A DNA stretch of 64,000 bases from Symbiodinium microadriaticum (GCA_001939145.1 LSRX01000829.1:253718-317717); one strand, 5' to 3'; positions 9,205 to 21,727 are shown, counted from the stretch's first letter. Made by a program: numbers and translations. The notes: a model not told the origin generated them from the letters alone.

Positions 9205-12200
9205 CTAAGCTTGAGCCGGCACGCGACGGCTTTCCAGACTAGCAGCTAGCAACCGAAGCAATGCTGGCGGCTGGGCCTTGATCCTGGAGTAGATGTAGAT
9301 CACGAAGAAGTACGAGCAGTAAAAGGAGACCTGCCATGGAGGCACAGGATCTTTGAAAGCCTCGCCGTGCCCGGCTGGGTCCCGAGCACAGCCCAGCATC
9401 AGTGCGATGCCGTGAGCTGCGAGCAGTGAGTACAGGAAGAAGAACGAACACCTCAAGAGCCACGGCGAGGCGCCAGTTGGCTACTGGACTGCAAAAAGCG
9501 AGCACCGCACTGAAGGAAACCATTCATCCCTGTCTGCAGGAAGAAGTATATGCAGTACCTCGCCAGCAGCATTGGAATGCAATCGGCGCAGCATGTTCCA
9601 AATACACATTTCACTGACATGCTGAAAGCAAACGAGGCACAGGTAGAAGAATGCCGAAACTGCCACACCCGAGCCTTCCCAGAGTTCGCGGATGGGTTCA
9701 CGTGCATGCGCTTCAGGCGGAAGGAGAAAACTCACAGGCAAAGGGTCTGTCTCTCTGTCTCAGGGCATGGCCAAACGATCTCCACCACCAACGATGGTCC
9801 TGGGCTGTTCCAGACAACGATGCTGAATTATCTCCACGCTGTCGATGCCAGGAACCCAGACCTCCGCATTGAGGTGGAAATACGTAAAAAGCACCGTCAC
9901 CTCAGTTCCAGACGACCCTCTGTGCAGACTTTCCACAGTAAGAATGCATGCAGTCTTTTCGTCTATTGCTAGGGGGCGCGCTGTGCCGGCGACTAGTAAG
10001 AGCATTGTGAAGGCCAATAGCAATATCCCTCGGTGGGCAATTGAGGATTGCTCCTGTGCTTCAACGCCGATTATCTTCATTGACGTGGGCAGCACCACCA
10101 AGGTGCACTGTGAGGCTGGTGCCGTAGAGGAAGTATATCCGAGGGCCCCAAACCTGTTGGCGAAGATGAATGCAGAGCAGCCACATAGGGCGATTCACTT
10201 CTTGGCGGTACTTGCTTGTGCTCTCATGTAAACAAGTGAGCTACAGACAGAGTTGAAGATGTAGTGCAGCTCAATGTAGATGGCACCTTGGACCCAGGAC
10301 AAGCAGCATTTCTCGTTGCATTGACAGCTCATGAGGCAGGGCTCCCCTTTGATGGAGTAAGAGCGCTGCTGAAGGGCAGGAAGCCAGATGCAAAGAACTG
10401 GGTCACTGGACTCTGGTACCTACGGCATGGGACGGTCTGCCTCAAAAAGGCTCAAGGCAGACGGCGCACCAGCGGCACGACGGAATCTCCCGCGCTAGCT
10501 TGTTCGTTTTGCACGGGAAAGGACTTCCCTCAGCCTGAACAGCATTGACAAATTGCAGAGACCCCCATGGCAGCAACGATCCCACTCGAGCTTTCAGTGA
10601 TTGAGGGGCATGGAAGGAAGAGGCTCTAATCGGGTGGTTTTGCATAAGCATGCCGGTTGCGATTCGTGAACCACTGCACGCATGTTAGAAACTACAGGGT
10701 GCACTACAGCCTGCAAGCACACATTCTTGCAGAAGCAGGAGCGTTCCTCTCTCAACGACCTCGTATTTACCCGTTGCCAGGCCACGGACAGCTTACGACA
10801 CCGAAGCTCCATACGCAATCAGGTTTGTGTGCAGGCAGACACCTGCGCCTGCTTCAGGGATCGATGCCGCCCTCCAGTGGAGCAAAGCAGTCAATAGACT
10901 CTGTGCAGCTTCACAACTCAGCGGATTCCGCAGGTCTCTGGGTCTCCGGCCGATGATCCCACCAAGCACCGTCAGTGGGAATGTAACACATGCCCACATT
11001 GCGAACATCAGCAATCTGTGCAAGGCGAGAGTGGAGAGTACGTTCTCCCGTGCGATTGGCAGGCCCCCTGAATCCCCGAACTGCGCACATGGTCGGGAAC
11101 GGGAAGGCAGCTGTGGAGCCATAAAAGATGGCAACCGTGTTCAGAAAGGACCTGCAGCTGTCGCAGAACCACGGCCAAAATTCGCAGAAACTAAGTTATG
11201 TAGCTTTCTTGATGTTCCAAGCCCTCCAGGCCCTTGGCCAAATCAAGAAGGCTGGTCCCATGAAGCAGAGGGCTGTCATAAAGATGTTCCTTTCAGGGGC
11301 TTCACTGTTCAGCGAGGCGGGCGCTCCGCACGAAGGGAAGATGTTGACCCCTTTTCTGTGTGTGAACCCGGGCAGTCCAGGCCCACTTCTCACCCCCGAG
11401 CTTCTGGTAGAGGTTGGCACTCACAAATCCACCTAAAAGAGCTGTGACCTGGCCATTCTCAGATGCAACTTGCCCCTCTTCCCTGACATGACAAGGCTAG
11501 GGCCATGTAGGAGATCACCGCGGCAGAGGCAACCGCTCCACGCTGGTAGTAGGCTCCGATGCAACCAACGAGCACGACCATGATCATCATACTGAGTCAG
11601 GCATGTCAGGCCAGGTCTCATGCCGCATCTCGAAGCACTCAGGGAGCCTGGTCATCTGCGCACCGGCACCTATCGCCTTGCAGTCTTGCATGGCATATCA
11701 TGGCATGACACTGCACAAATCGCAGAGACTGCAGATGCCGAGCTGCGGAGCAGAAGAAGAGCCTATGCTTGGGAGCGCGGAAGACGTCCGCGTGCAGCAG
11801 CTTCCAGCCTGGAGCAAAGGCAGCCACGTGCCGAGCCTCTTTGCATTCGCAGAATGGCAGTAAACGCCCGGCCAGGCCTGTCTCTTCTTCCACCGCATTG
11901 AGCTCTTCGTCTGGAATTTGGAGGTATCTCGACAAATCCTGGGCCGGGATTTCTCGAAAATCTGCGATTCGGCCCGAGCAGTCGCTCGCATCTGGGTATC
12001 CGTGCTGACCGCACCACGCGGATGATGATCAGAAGAAACAGCGACCTTCGCATTCCACGGCTCAGGCATTGCTCTCGACGACTGTAAGGGCTGAAGTCTG
12101 AGAGGGCAGCAAGATGAGCAACATCAGCACGAAGGAGTTGATGATTGCGAGCCAGTGAATGTCCATGTTCTGGTGCCTTGGAACGCAGACTCCACACTCT

Positions 12201-14270
12201 AACAGAAAAGCCACTTCTCTGCTGAGTCCTTGCCTGCGGGGTCTTCGGCGGAGCCGGCATTCCCAAACTTCATAGAGTTCACGGCATCCCCCCTTCTCCC
12301 CATAAATTCCCTTCCCGCAGTCTTCACTGGATCTGCATGGATCTGCACTCCGAGCGTGCTGTTGGGTTGTTGCGGGCTCTCTCAATCGGCACAGGCTGCG
12401 CCGCCTTGTCCGCTGTGGTGTGTGGTTCTTCGTTTGCGGGCGGGTTGGGTTATGGTTGCGTTTCACGGAAACTCTGGAGTTGCTTCTGACTTTCGATCTC
12501 GTCTGCCACCTCCGTGCTCTGCCGCTGTGCGGTCTGCAGAGGCTATCGTCCAAAGATATGCGAAGTTCATTAAGTTCGGTTTCGATGACTGGCAACCAAG
12601 AGCAGGAGATGTGCTGCCACCGCATGCATTCAATCGGACCCCTGCGCAGACAAGCAGAGAAGTCTCCTCAGCAGTGCTCTCCTCTTCCGGAGAGCAACAA
12701 CTCAGGCCGAGCGGCCCATGCGGCATCGTGGACTTCAGCTGCAGCTCCAAAGCTTGGGAGGGAATGATGTGCGGCCTCGGGAGCAACCCGGTCCAGAGGG
12801 CACAGTGCGGCAAAGCACGAGAAACGGTGTCAGTCAGAACACTTTCTGTTCTAGGCATCGGGACAGGGGTGTCCACTGTACCGAGTACGAGAACTGGATC
12901 ACCTGCAGTATTCGCTGCTACTTGGACGCCGTTTGGCAAGTTTCTGAGGCTGTACCATTCCCTCTTTCCACTCGGTGATGTCGACCAGGTGCTCTAAGTT
13001 GAGCCTGAAAGTCCGTGGGGCTTCAAATCTACGACGTGCTTCGCCGCGAACCCAAGATGTCGAACGCAACAGTCTCGGCCCCACACTCCCTGGTCACGTT
13101 TGCGGACACCACCTCATCTGCGCTGGAGCATCTAACTCGCTCAGCACCAGGTGGATCTTCATGGACGGTCTGCTGTCAGAAATGCGGAAGGCCTCCTTTT
13201 CGTTGTAACCGATAATGAAGTCGAGGTAGTTAACAAGGAAATACCTAGCGTTGCAGAAGTCAGTTTACCATGCTTCGCCGGTTTCGATCCAGCCATCAGT
13301 CGTCTGTCGTGCTAGGCCTGTCAGTGACCTGGTCATCCTTTTCGTTCCCCATTGTCGACACAACGCCGAATGGTCGGTCCTGAGACGGCACCGCGCTTTC
13401 CGATGCAGGAACAAATCTGCAACCTGCAAGCATCTTGGCACGGATCAATCGGCAGCTCACCAACGAAAAGCTCGAACATGTAATTCTGATCTATGGCTTC
13501 CTGGCACATGGGCAGAATCTGGCACATGTCCGATCGTATGGCTTCCGACAAAGTCAGGTTGAAAAGAGCCGGTGGGGCTTTGAGCATACGAATATCCGCC
13601 TCAGTCATTCTCCTGTGAACAAACACGTGAAAGGTTGCTTTGATGCGTAGGAGTGCAGGCTGCCGCTGCCTGTCCTTGAGCAAATCACCGTCCTTGGGAC
13701 TTGTCGCTTCATATGCATTGGGTACAGCGAATTCACCTTGGCACAGGTTGGGTGCAACAAGGTCTTTGAGGGGAGAAGGGAGCGCGGCTAATCGATCTCC
13801 ACGCAAGACCTCGCGAAGAACAGCTGTGGAGTTGCGCAGATTTTGCACATTCGGAAGAGCAGAACACCCATAGGAAGAGAGAAGGCCCGTCCTGACCAAG
13901 GGTCATGAAGTGCGGCATCACGATTTTTGGCTTGCAAAACGGGAAGTCATAGTACTCGTACCTGCCATGCAAAAGTTCTGCATGGGCATGGCGGTCCTGA
14001 ACTCGTGCAAACTCAACGCCGGGCAGAAGCACGTCTCGGTGGGGTTTGAGTATGGCCAAGCTTTGTTCATGCCTGAAAATACCACACTGTTGTCGCAGCT
14101 ATCCCTTGCTGGCAGTACGACAAGCCCTCGGCTAACTTGAATTTCCGCATCATCTTCGAAAGATGCATCTGCCACGGCCTTAGGAACGAGGAAGATCACA
14201 CCAATCGTGGAAGTCAAGGCACAGCACACAGAAAAGATCAAGATCGATGAGAGACCACTGCCGCTGATCT
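9205..14270 (-). CDS. Transmembrane 9 superfamily (TM9SF/EMP70 nonaspanin), multi-exon
   Basis: Exons in order match the whole TM9SF protein. There is a hydrophobic signal segment at 14250-14150 (LIFSVCCALTSTIGVIFLV). A GC-AG and a 71-bp GT-AG intron (13962-14032) then join to give EIQVSMNKAWPYSNPTETY followed by EYYDFPFCKPK. Next come EVLRGDR (about 13800), YMFELFVGELPI (13460), YLDFIIGYNEKEAF (13220), IHWLAIINSFVLMLLIL (12140), a WKLLHADVFRAP exon (11800), YYQRGAVASAAVISYMALA (11530), GFVSANLYQKLG (11420), TFPLTVLGGIIGRR (10960), KTNKLAREIP (10500), AIYIELHYIF (10270), TYFHLNAE then QDHRWWWRSF (9880 and 9790), and a last exon with SFFFLYSLLAAHGIALMLG and FVIYIYSRIKAQ, stop at 9205-9207. The family works in Golgi/endosomal sorting. 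The start codon lies in an upstream exon not identified. Several frames in between are intron shadows. Confidence 0.92.
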
Positions 14271-14274
14271 GTTC

Positions 14275-14410
14275 TTGGCAAGCCTTTTCATGCTAGAAGT
14301 TCTCACGAGGTGCCCACCAGCAACGTCACCAAAGCGAGGTAGCTCCTCCGGCTCCTCCGCATTTTTGGGCCTGACTTTCTTCTTGTCGCCGATGCCCGTG
14401 ACGTGCATGG
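14275..14410 (-). CDS. Uncharacterised exon upstream of TM9SF
   Basis: The minus frame reads CFGGPRPMHVTGIGDKKK and continues with acidic and basic residues (AEEPEELPRFGDVAGGHLVR) with good codon bias. It is out of frame with the TM9SF signal exon unless an intron intervenes. It may be a 5' exon of TM9SF or the end of another gene. Confidence 0.3.
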
Positions 14411-14829
14411 GACGCGGACCGCCAAAACACTTCTGGGCTCCCAGCGAAGAGCGGCAGGTCCCGCTTACGTTCCCATGCCCCCCTGCTTTCCCTTGTCCAC
14501 GTGGAGACAAAGACGTGAAAGCGGCGTGACACACGGAAAATGGTGCCGGAAGGAACAACTTTACGACGCCCGTAACTCCAGTGGCATGCAACATGCTCTT
14601 GTACATCTTTTTGCAAACGATGAAGCTCCGCTGAATTAAGCAGAGCATGCAACGACTCGAGATGCATTACAGTGCCCGCAGATGTCGCGAGGAGTCACTC
14701 GCTGCTTCGACTCTTGACTGGCCTCAGCTGCAGCGGTTGTTCTGTGGTGACCAGGCCAGCTACTTAGGCCTTCTCGTTCGACAGATTCTCCAAATTCAAA
14801 CTGTCGGGGGGTGCGCCCTCAAGCCTGGT

Positions 14830-15330
14830 GAAAGAAATAAAGAGAGGGAGGGAGAGGGAGAGAGAGAGAGAGAGCGAGAGTGAGAGAGCAGGGTGAAGGA
14901 GTGTTGCCGTGTCCTGACTTCCCCCGAAAGCCGCAGAACTTAACTCGAAGGAAGAAGAGAAAGAGAGAGAGAGAGAGCGAAAAGAACACATAGATGACAT
15001 AGAAAGAACGACACGAAGCAAGCAATGTAGAATAACATGCAGCCAAGCAGAAACAACGAAAGACACAAACGAACACAAAAAGAACGAAAAAACAACAAAA
15101 AGAACGACGACAGAGGCAAGTAAACTTGGAAATAATCATGAGCAACAGTAAATAGAGATAGAGAGATGAAACGGAAAGAAAAACGAGAAACTGAGAGAAC
15201 GGGATAACGAACGAAAACAAGACATAAAGAAGCGCAATAATACAGAACTTCATATGCAAATACTGAAAGGTAAGACAGAAAGTGCAAACCGCAAATCGAG
15301 AAAAAACAAAACGAAGGAGTTGCAACACAT
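14830..15330. repeat. Purine-rich low-complexity tract with GA microsatellites
   Basis: GA/GGA runs at 14840-14890 and 14955-14985 are followed by about 350 bp of A/G-rich sequence. Long minus frames rich in Phe, Leu, Ser and Cys are artefacts of this composition. Confidence 0.85.
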
Positions 15331-15334
15331 GTTT

Positions 15335-15850
15335 CTATTCCGCCCCTCGCCTCCACTCACAAGCGGCCGCAGCAAACGCCCCTGCCTTTTTTAAGCAATG
15401 CAGCAAAACTTTCTGGAGCACCGTGCCAGCGGAAGGAATTGCTGATGAAACCATGCGAAGCTCGCCCCCGTGGTTTACGCAACCCACAGGCACTACACTC
15501 AGGGTAAGTACAGCTGTCCTAGCGTGTGTGAGGCACTCGTACACAGCAGCTAGGCACATCAAGTATAACATACGTGGTTGGCTTCGATGCAAACCCACGG
15601 GTCTTGATCCAGGGCTCGAATAGACGACCATACTACCCCCAGCTGGCCCAGAAAGCCTAGAATCCAGAACATCAGCTCGGGATCTTTCCGCCCAGCTAAC
15701 AGTGAACTAAAACAATACTAGTAATGGCACTATAGTACTATTATAATACTAACAACATCCTTGCAACACTCCCCGTTCATACTCCCTCGAATGTTCCCTA
15801 CGGGTAATAAAAACCCTCGGTCATCTAATGCTTCCCTACATCAACAAAAT
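15335..15850. other. No supported gene
   Basis: Short frames only; an AT-rich stretch lies at 15700-15780. Probably intergenic. Confidence 0.35.
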
Positions 15851-15856
15851 CCATAT

Positions 15857-16130
15857 GGGGATACGGGTCCTGTCCCGGCAAGTTGGGATAAAGGGTCCGG
15901 TCCCTGGTGCTGAGTAATGAGGATAAAGTGTCTGTCCTCGGCACCGAGGTGGGGAAAGGGTCCAATCCCCGTTGAGGATTGGGTCCCTTCCTCAGGTGCA
16001 AGCACATGCCCGAGCGTCCTCAGGCATTTCCGCTTTGCTCACACAGCTTCGTTGGGCGTGGTAGTGAGTAAACGCAATAGCCAGGCCCCCGTGCACATTT
16101 CGGAGTTTCACTCGTAGTAACAGAGGTCCA
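15857..16130. mobile_element. Dispersed repeat copy 1, CA-tailed
   Basis: This stretch is closely similar to 19204-19497 in the same orientation. Shared landmarks include GGGGATACG, GGCAAGTTGGGATAAAGGG, the CTCGGCACCGAG core, GAGGATTGGGTCCC, CACACAGCTTCGTTGGGC and CGGAGTTTCACTC. Both copies are followed directly by a long CA/CACG microsatellite. It has no credible coding capacity, so it looks like a non-autonomous element or a segmental duplicate. Confidence 0.8.
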
Positions 16131-16204
16131 GACACACACACACACACACGCACAGACACAAACAAACACACACACACACACGCACACACGCACACACACA
16201 CACA

Positions 16205-16243
<39 letters not shown>

Positions 16244-16266
16244 GCACACACACACACACACACAAA
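16131..16266. repeat. CA/CACG microsatellite
   Basis: About 135 bp of CA repeats with CACG and AAACA interruptions. It generates spurious Cys/Val open frames on the minus strand. Confidence 0.95.
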
Positions 16267-16329
16267 ACACAAAAAAAACCGCCGGGCAAGTCTAGACAAT
16301 TTTGCGCGTTGCGCCCTGCAAGCCTGCAA

Positions 16330-16805
16330 GTGTCAGGCTTGGGTCCTGTCGTCCTGCTGTCGTGCTAAGGCTTGGGTCCCGGCCGCTTGTCGTCGAGGCT
16401 TGGGTCCTGGCCTCCTGTCGTCGTCGGTGAGGCGTGGGTCCTGGCCTCTTGTTGTCGTCAAGTTGAGGCTTGAAACCCGGCTTCTTGTCGTCAGTGAGGC
16501 TTGGGTCTTGGCCTCCTGCCCCTGCTCGGCTCTCGGTTTACAGCTTACAGTTCTGCGCTTCGCGCTTTCTGCAAGTCTTCGCCTGCGAAGCTTTACATCT
16601 TGCAGCTCTGCGCGCTCTCTGCAAATCTTCGTCTGGGAGGCGTGGGTCCTGGCCTCTTGTTGGTGTGTTGAGGCCTGGGTCCCGGCCTCCTGTCGTCTAT
16701 GTTGAAGCTCGGGTCCCGGCCTCTTGTCATCGTCTGCGAGGCTTGGGCCCTGGCTTCCTGTCGTCGGTGAGGCTGCGGTCCTGGCCTTTTATTGTCGACA
16801 GGTCG
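16330..16805. repeat. Degenerate ~30-bp minisatellite
   Basis: The motif GAGGCTTGGGTCCTGGCCTC with a CTTGTCGTCG-like remainder recurs at about 16336, 16369, 16397, 16430, 16462, 16496, 16637, 16668, 16701, 16738 and 16769, mostly spaced 28-37 bp. An unrelated 140-bp insert (16515-16635) has its own CTCTGCGC/CTTCGCGC duplication. It begins directly after the dispersed repeat and its CA tail. Confidence 0.8.
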
Positions 16806-16829
16806 AGTGCTAGCGGCATCTGCGGATAA

Positions 16830-17970
16830 AAAAGCCGGTGGTTCCATCGGATCTGCAAATTGTCCAGACCTGCAATGAAACATGGCATCAAACCTTGCAT
16901 GGACCAAGGAACGAAAGAATGCGACACTCCTGCTTAAATCGAATGCCGGCACCATCGGAACATTCGGACCTGTGGGTTCCACGACGGGATCCAGTCATTA
17001 CATCCCTGCCGAAATCAGACTCAGTCTGACAGGAACTCGCACGGGCAAACCCCGCCGCAGGTAGCACGATAAACGAAGCTAAACCAGCTTGCAACTACCT
17101 GGCACACACTTAGGCATCCATCTCGCAGCCACTCACCTGTTGTCAATCGAGCCAAGCTGGATGTAATCTTGAAAGCATGAAGCGTGCGAGGTTCCGGAAC
17201 CTATCTGCGGGGCGTCGTTTTCGGCCTTTTCTCCAGTTATGGGGTGGTTCGCACATCGTGCCTGCGTGGCCGTGGGGACCTTCGACACGGGGTCGCTGCC
17301 CTCTCTGGTCTTACCTACAAGGAAGTCCCGACTCACGTGTGCTGCCCACAGCACCTCGCCAGCACCTTCCGGCACGTCCCCGACTCCCCGGCACCTTTTC
17401 AGCACCTCCTCCCCAGCACCTCCCCGCCACCTCCGGCACCTCAGCGCCTCTTCCAGCACCTCCCAGCACCTCCCAGCACTGCCCCACCCAGCACCACTCC
17501 ACCCCCCCCCCTCGGAACCTCCTCTGTTGGCGCATGGGCCAACAATCCAAAAACACTTAAACCATCCCATTGAGAGGGTTTTGTGTGCGAGCCACCCTAT
17601 GGTTGATAAATGGTTGAGAAAACGAATGCTGATCTCTTAGCAGTTTGTTTGAGGCAATAGGCGAGCTCGTCCAGCACACAGTGCTCCCCCGCCCTGAAGT
17701 TGCGTTCAAGCGCTCATGGACGACAGCACACTGTCATATCATTACACTCTACAGAGGACACATTCCAAGCGAGTATGCTGGCCTTAAACGGCTGCCCTGC
17801 AGCATCGGAGGATGTGCGGAGCTGCAGCTTCCCCCAACACGATGCTCTGGTCGGGGAACCACAGTTTTCCGAGTGTGATCTTGGCGCCTGTGAAGTGGTC
17901 ATCCTTATGCAGCAAATAAACTTCAAGCCTAAGGCCTCCATCGCACATGCGTCAAGCAGCCATTCTATCT
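16830..17970. other. No supported gene; C-rich imperfect CAGCACCTCC tract
   Basis: 17350-17520 is an imperfect CAGCACCTCCC repeat. Frames elsewhere are short and without homology. Confidence 0.4.
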
Positions 17971-17974
17971 ACAG

Positions 17975-20730
17975 CAGCTAATAATGGCTGTCAAAAAAAT
18001 GAACGATGCGAGCACCGCAGAGCTGCTCCGCCTGCTTTTGAGTGTTGGGGAACTTCGAGAAGTCGAAGCCGTCCAGCAGCTCCTCCGCCCGACTGGGGCG
18101 AGCAGCGACGAGACCTCGCACTTTTTGCAGGGGCAATTGGAGCGCGAAGTCGACGTAAGCCTCACCTCACTGGCCAAAGGACAATGATAATAAAAAGCAA
18201 CTATAAATCCTGCGCTGACAGTCACGAAACCTGCCCTGACACAGATATGTGCAACAACCAGATCTCCACGCGTCTACACAGGCTGCAGTAGAACTGCACC
18301 TGACCGTAAGAAACAACTGAGCAGCTCGACCCCTGTCCATTCAGACGAGACTCCACGGCTTCATCCTGGCGGCCATTCATTGATGACCCTGTTGATATTC
18401 GCCACTGCATCCGTCTCCGTCTCCTTGCTGCACATTCTTGACAGGCCAAATGTGACAGCAGTTAGTTAACTCGCAGCACCGCTGGGTCCTTCCAGCCAAT
18501 CGTATCCACGACAGGCTGGGTGAGTTCAACGAAACGAAGGAGCTTGGAGTCGTCGCATATCTGGTCTTGGTCGCCGTCCAAGTCTCCTCGGCTGCAGGCA
18601 AGCAAATTCTTCAACAGACGTACGTCAAATTCAGAGGTGTGAGTATGTATATATATATATATATGAACATATCTATGTATATATATATATGTATGTATGT
18701 ACACATATAGATATACACACATATGCACATATTCACATAACTACATATATACATGTATACATTATACAGATACACACATACACAAATACACATATACATA
18801 TGTGTATATGCATACACGCGGATACATATATATATATATATGTGTGTGTATATATATATATACATGTACACATATATATATTTATATTTATATTTATATT
18901 TATATTTATATTTATATTTATATTTATATTTATATAAATACATGTCTATATATATACATATATACATAATATACATATAAGCTCATACAGATAGATCGAC
19001 GCACATACACATACACGCACATAGATTTATATTTATATCTATATTTATGCTTTATATATATACGTATACATATATAGACTCACATACACGCATACATATA
19101 TACATATACATTCACAGGCGCTACACACACACACAAAGAGAAAGAGGGAGGGAGAGAGAGGGAGGGGGAGGGAGAGGGAGTTCGTCTTCGTTTGCCAAAT
19201 ACTGGGGATACGCTTCCTGTATCTTCCAGTCCCCGGCAAGTTGGGATAAAGGGTCCGGTCCCTGGTGCTGAGTAGTGAGGATAAGGTTTTTGTCCTCGGC
19301 ACCGAGATGGGGGTAGGGTCCAGTCCCCATTGAGGATTGGGTCCCGTCCTCAAGTGCAGGTACAAGGACATGCCTGAGCGTCCTCAAACATCTCCCCTTT
19401 ATTCACACAGCTTCGTTGGGCATAGTAGTCAGTAAAAGCAGTAAAGGCCATGCCCCCCGGCATACTTCGGAGTTTCACTCTTAGTAACAAAAGTCCGCAC
19501 ACATACACGCACGCACGCACGTGCACGCACACACGCACACACGCACGCACGCACGCACGCGAACGAACACACGCACACACACACACACACACCCGCGCGT
19601 GCACACACACACGCGCATACGCGCGCGCACACGCACACACGCGCACACACACACACAGAGAGACAGACAGACAGACCGACAGACCGACAGACAGACATTT
19701 TTTGACTTTGACGCTTTGCGTAGTCTGAGCTACAGTGATCATAGCCCGGCAATTGCGTGACTATGTCACAATGGGAATTAACATATACATTACATGTTGA
19801 GAAAAACAAATCAGGTGGAGGAATGATGTGAAAGTCAAACTTCCACTTCTTTGCCGAACGTTGTATAAAGATTTGTTGAAGATGAGCACGGGGATCCGGC
19901 TCGCACAAATGCTTGACACGATAAGCAACACCTCCTGCGGGGCGGCTATACCCTAAAATGTACAAGCTACGACAGTTGGTCAGATACGCTCCTGGTAGCA
20001 GCTGCACTTGCAAATGTTTAGAGAACCATTTGATGGCAGCCTGGAATATTCGCAAGCCTTCTGCGAAGGTGTAGGCCTCGAAAGGCACATCCTGATCACA
20101 GTCTTGTCGCAACATATAAGAAGGTCGCTTCTTCTTGTTGGTAAATTTGTGACCATTGATGGGGGGGCGCAGGGCCTGAAAATGAAATTGACAAGTAGTT
20201 CAGTCATGGAGCTGTCGGCATGCGCATGGTTGTGGGCCCATTGCAGCTGGCGGGTCCACGCAACCAAAGCACACCGACAGACAGACAGACAGACAGACTG
20301 ACTGACTGACTGACTGACTGACTGACTGACTGACTGAAGAACAGACAGACAGACAGACAGACAGACAGACGGACGGACAGACGGACGGACAGAAGGACAG
20401 ACAGACAGACAGACACACTTAGAAAAGTGGTTTCTGCACTCGCGGACAGATGTACCTGAAGTACATACGCTAGCTGTTAGTGCACAGGAGACTCCGCTGC
20501 GGTGTGTAATCAAACATGGGGTCGAGCCATCATGAATGTCAGATTGCGGCAACAATGCAGGCAGTCACTCTAGTGTTGGTTACTCCAGTGCCACAGGGGG
20601 CCCACTGGCTAATCCGAAGGCAGGTACACAAGACTGATCAGGTCTTGCTTCCCACTTGCATCCACAGCTTCGTTGAGTGTGGAAGGATGCAAGTGCCACA
20701 CTCCCCTGCAGAAAACTAGATCAGTCGGCG
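17975..20730 (-). CDS. Uncharacterised multi-exon gene
   Basis: Several minus-strand segments look like exons of one gene. About 20715-20625: [17 protein letters not shown] then [10 protein letters not shown]. About 20180-19800, the longest: [55 protein letters not shown] and [13 protein letters not shown]. About 18595-18478: [20 protein letters not shown]. About 18430-18365: [20 protein letters not shown]. About 18110-17980: [19 protein letters not shown] ending HFFDSHY-stop. The introns hold large AT and CA microsatellites and copy 2 of the dispersed repeat. I recognise no domain. Grouping the segments into one gene is inferred from strand and order only. Confidence 0.45.
18640..19140. repeat. 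TA/CATA/TATATT microsatellite cluster
   Basis: TA and CATA runs surround a clean (TATATT)n array at about 18872-18936; further TA/CA runs continue to 19135 and a GA-rich stretch to 19180. Tyr/Ile/His-rich frames on both strands are artefacts. Confidence 0.95.
19204..19497. mobile_element. Dispersed repeat copy 2, CA-tailed
   Basis: Second copy of the element at 15857-16130, same orientation, with scattered substitutions and short indels and again a CA/CACG tail. It lies within an intron or spacer of the uncharacterised gene. Confidence 0.8.
19498..19700. repeat. CA/CACG and CAGA/CCGA microsatellite
   Basis: CACG-interrupted CA repeats to about 19657, then CAGACAGACCGA tetranucleotides to 19697. 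Confidence 0.95.
20273..20416. repeat. CAGA/CTGA tetranucleotide microsatellite
   Basis: (CAGA)n switches abruptly to (CTGA)n at about 20297, then back to (CAGA)n after GAAGAA at 20336, with GGAC variants at 20370-20398. It produces Ser/Val/Cys-rich false frames. Confidence 0.95.
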
Positions 20731-20759
20731 ATGGCAAAACAGCTGTCGGTACGGAAAGT

Positions 20760-21727
20760 GAATCCCTTACCTCATGTACGAGAGGAGCTCACACACACAC
20801 ACATGCACGCGTTCCGCTGCCATGATTCTTTTGACTCAGTTGGCGCACGAGTAAAATTGTCATGCGTGGTTATACGATCCTTTAGTTTATTTCGTTCTTT
20901 CTTTAGTTCGCTCGATCTCTATTTCTTTATCTTATTGTTCGTTATTTCGCTATTTGGTTCGTTCTTTCGTTATATGCTTCTTTATTTCTTCTTCTTCTAC
21001 AGGGCATAGGGAGCATCTCAAGCCCCCTGGCCACCAACGCTCCCAATATATTATGGGGCTTGTTGAAGTGACTGGGAACAGGAACGTACCGGATATGATC
21101 TCATGTACCGATACCATAGAAATACAACCCAAGACTGGACATCGACGAAATATCATACATCACCCGATACAAAACAACAATTTAAAGTAAAGTCATCAGC
21201 AGTCGGGGTTGTGTGCAACGTGAGTGTTGTGGTCCCCACGTTGACAACCAGCTAAGCTACAGACCTATAACAAAGTAATAAAGCATATACACACTGTTTG
21301 CGTGGATGCCCCTGAAAAGTAAGGTTTGCAAGCCCCCGGCGCAGCTGGAACAAATGAAGCAAAGCCCAACAATGGCAGGAGGAGTGTTTGCGTTCTGGGG
21401 GGAAGTGTTGCAGCTTGACAGTCTTCTGAGGCCCCGACCAACTTTAAAACAACAGGCACAGGGTCGTTAAGGTTACAAGCTTTGCTTTGCTTGGGTTATT
21501 CAGTTTTTGTGATGCATCTTCTTCAGTTTTTGTCTCAGCGGTATCCGTTGGGGGGGGTGTAGCCGCGATGTCAGCAGCCTGCGTCGGGCTGGATCCCACT
21601 TTTCTTGCCACATCTCGCTTCCAGCCTTGCCTTCGCTCACGTGTAGCAGCGTGTTTCAGTTTAAAGCAGGCGGGGGTTGTAGGATTCGGATCTATGGGCT
21701 AGCATTACACGAGCCAACAGGAGGTAC

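Noticed and set aside
15992-16329. Cys/Val-rich minus frames
   Set aside because: Translation of the CA microsatellite in alternate frames.
17984-18187. 67-codon plus frame starting [15 protein letters not shown]
   Set aside because: Overlaps a minus-strand exon candidate with a better fit to neighbouring exons; kept as a shadow, though not fully excluded.
18611-18980. Tyr/Ile/His-rich frames on both strands
   Set aside because: Artefacts of TA/CATA repeats.
20200-20418. Ser/Val/Cys-Leu repeat frames
   Set aside because: Translation of CAGA/CTGA tetranucleotides.
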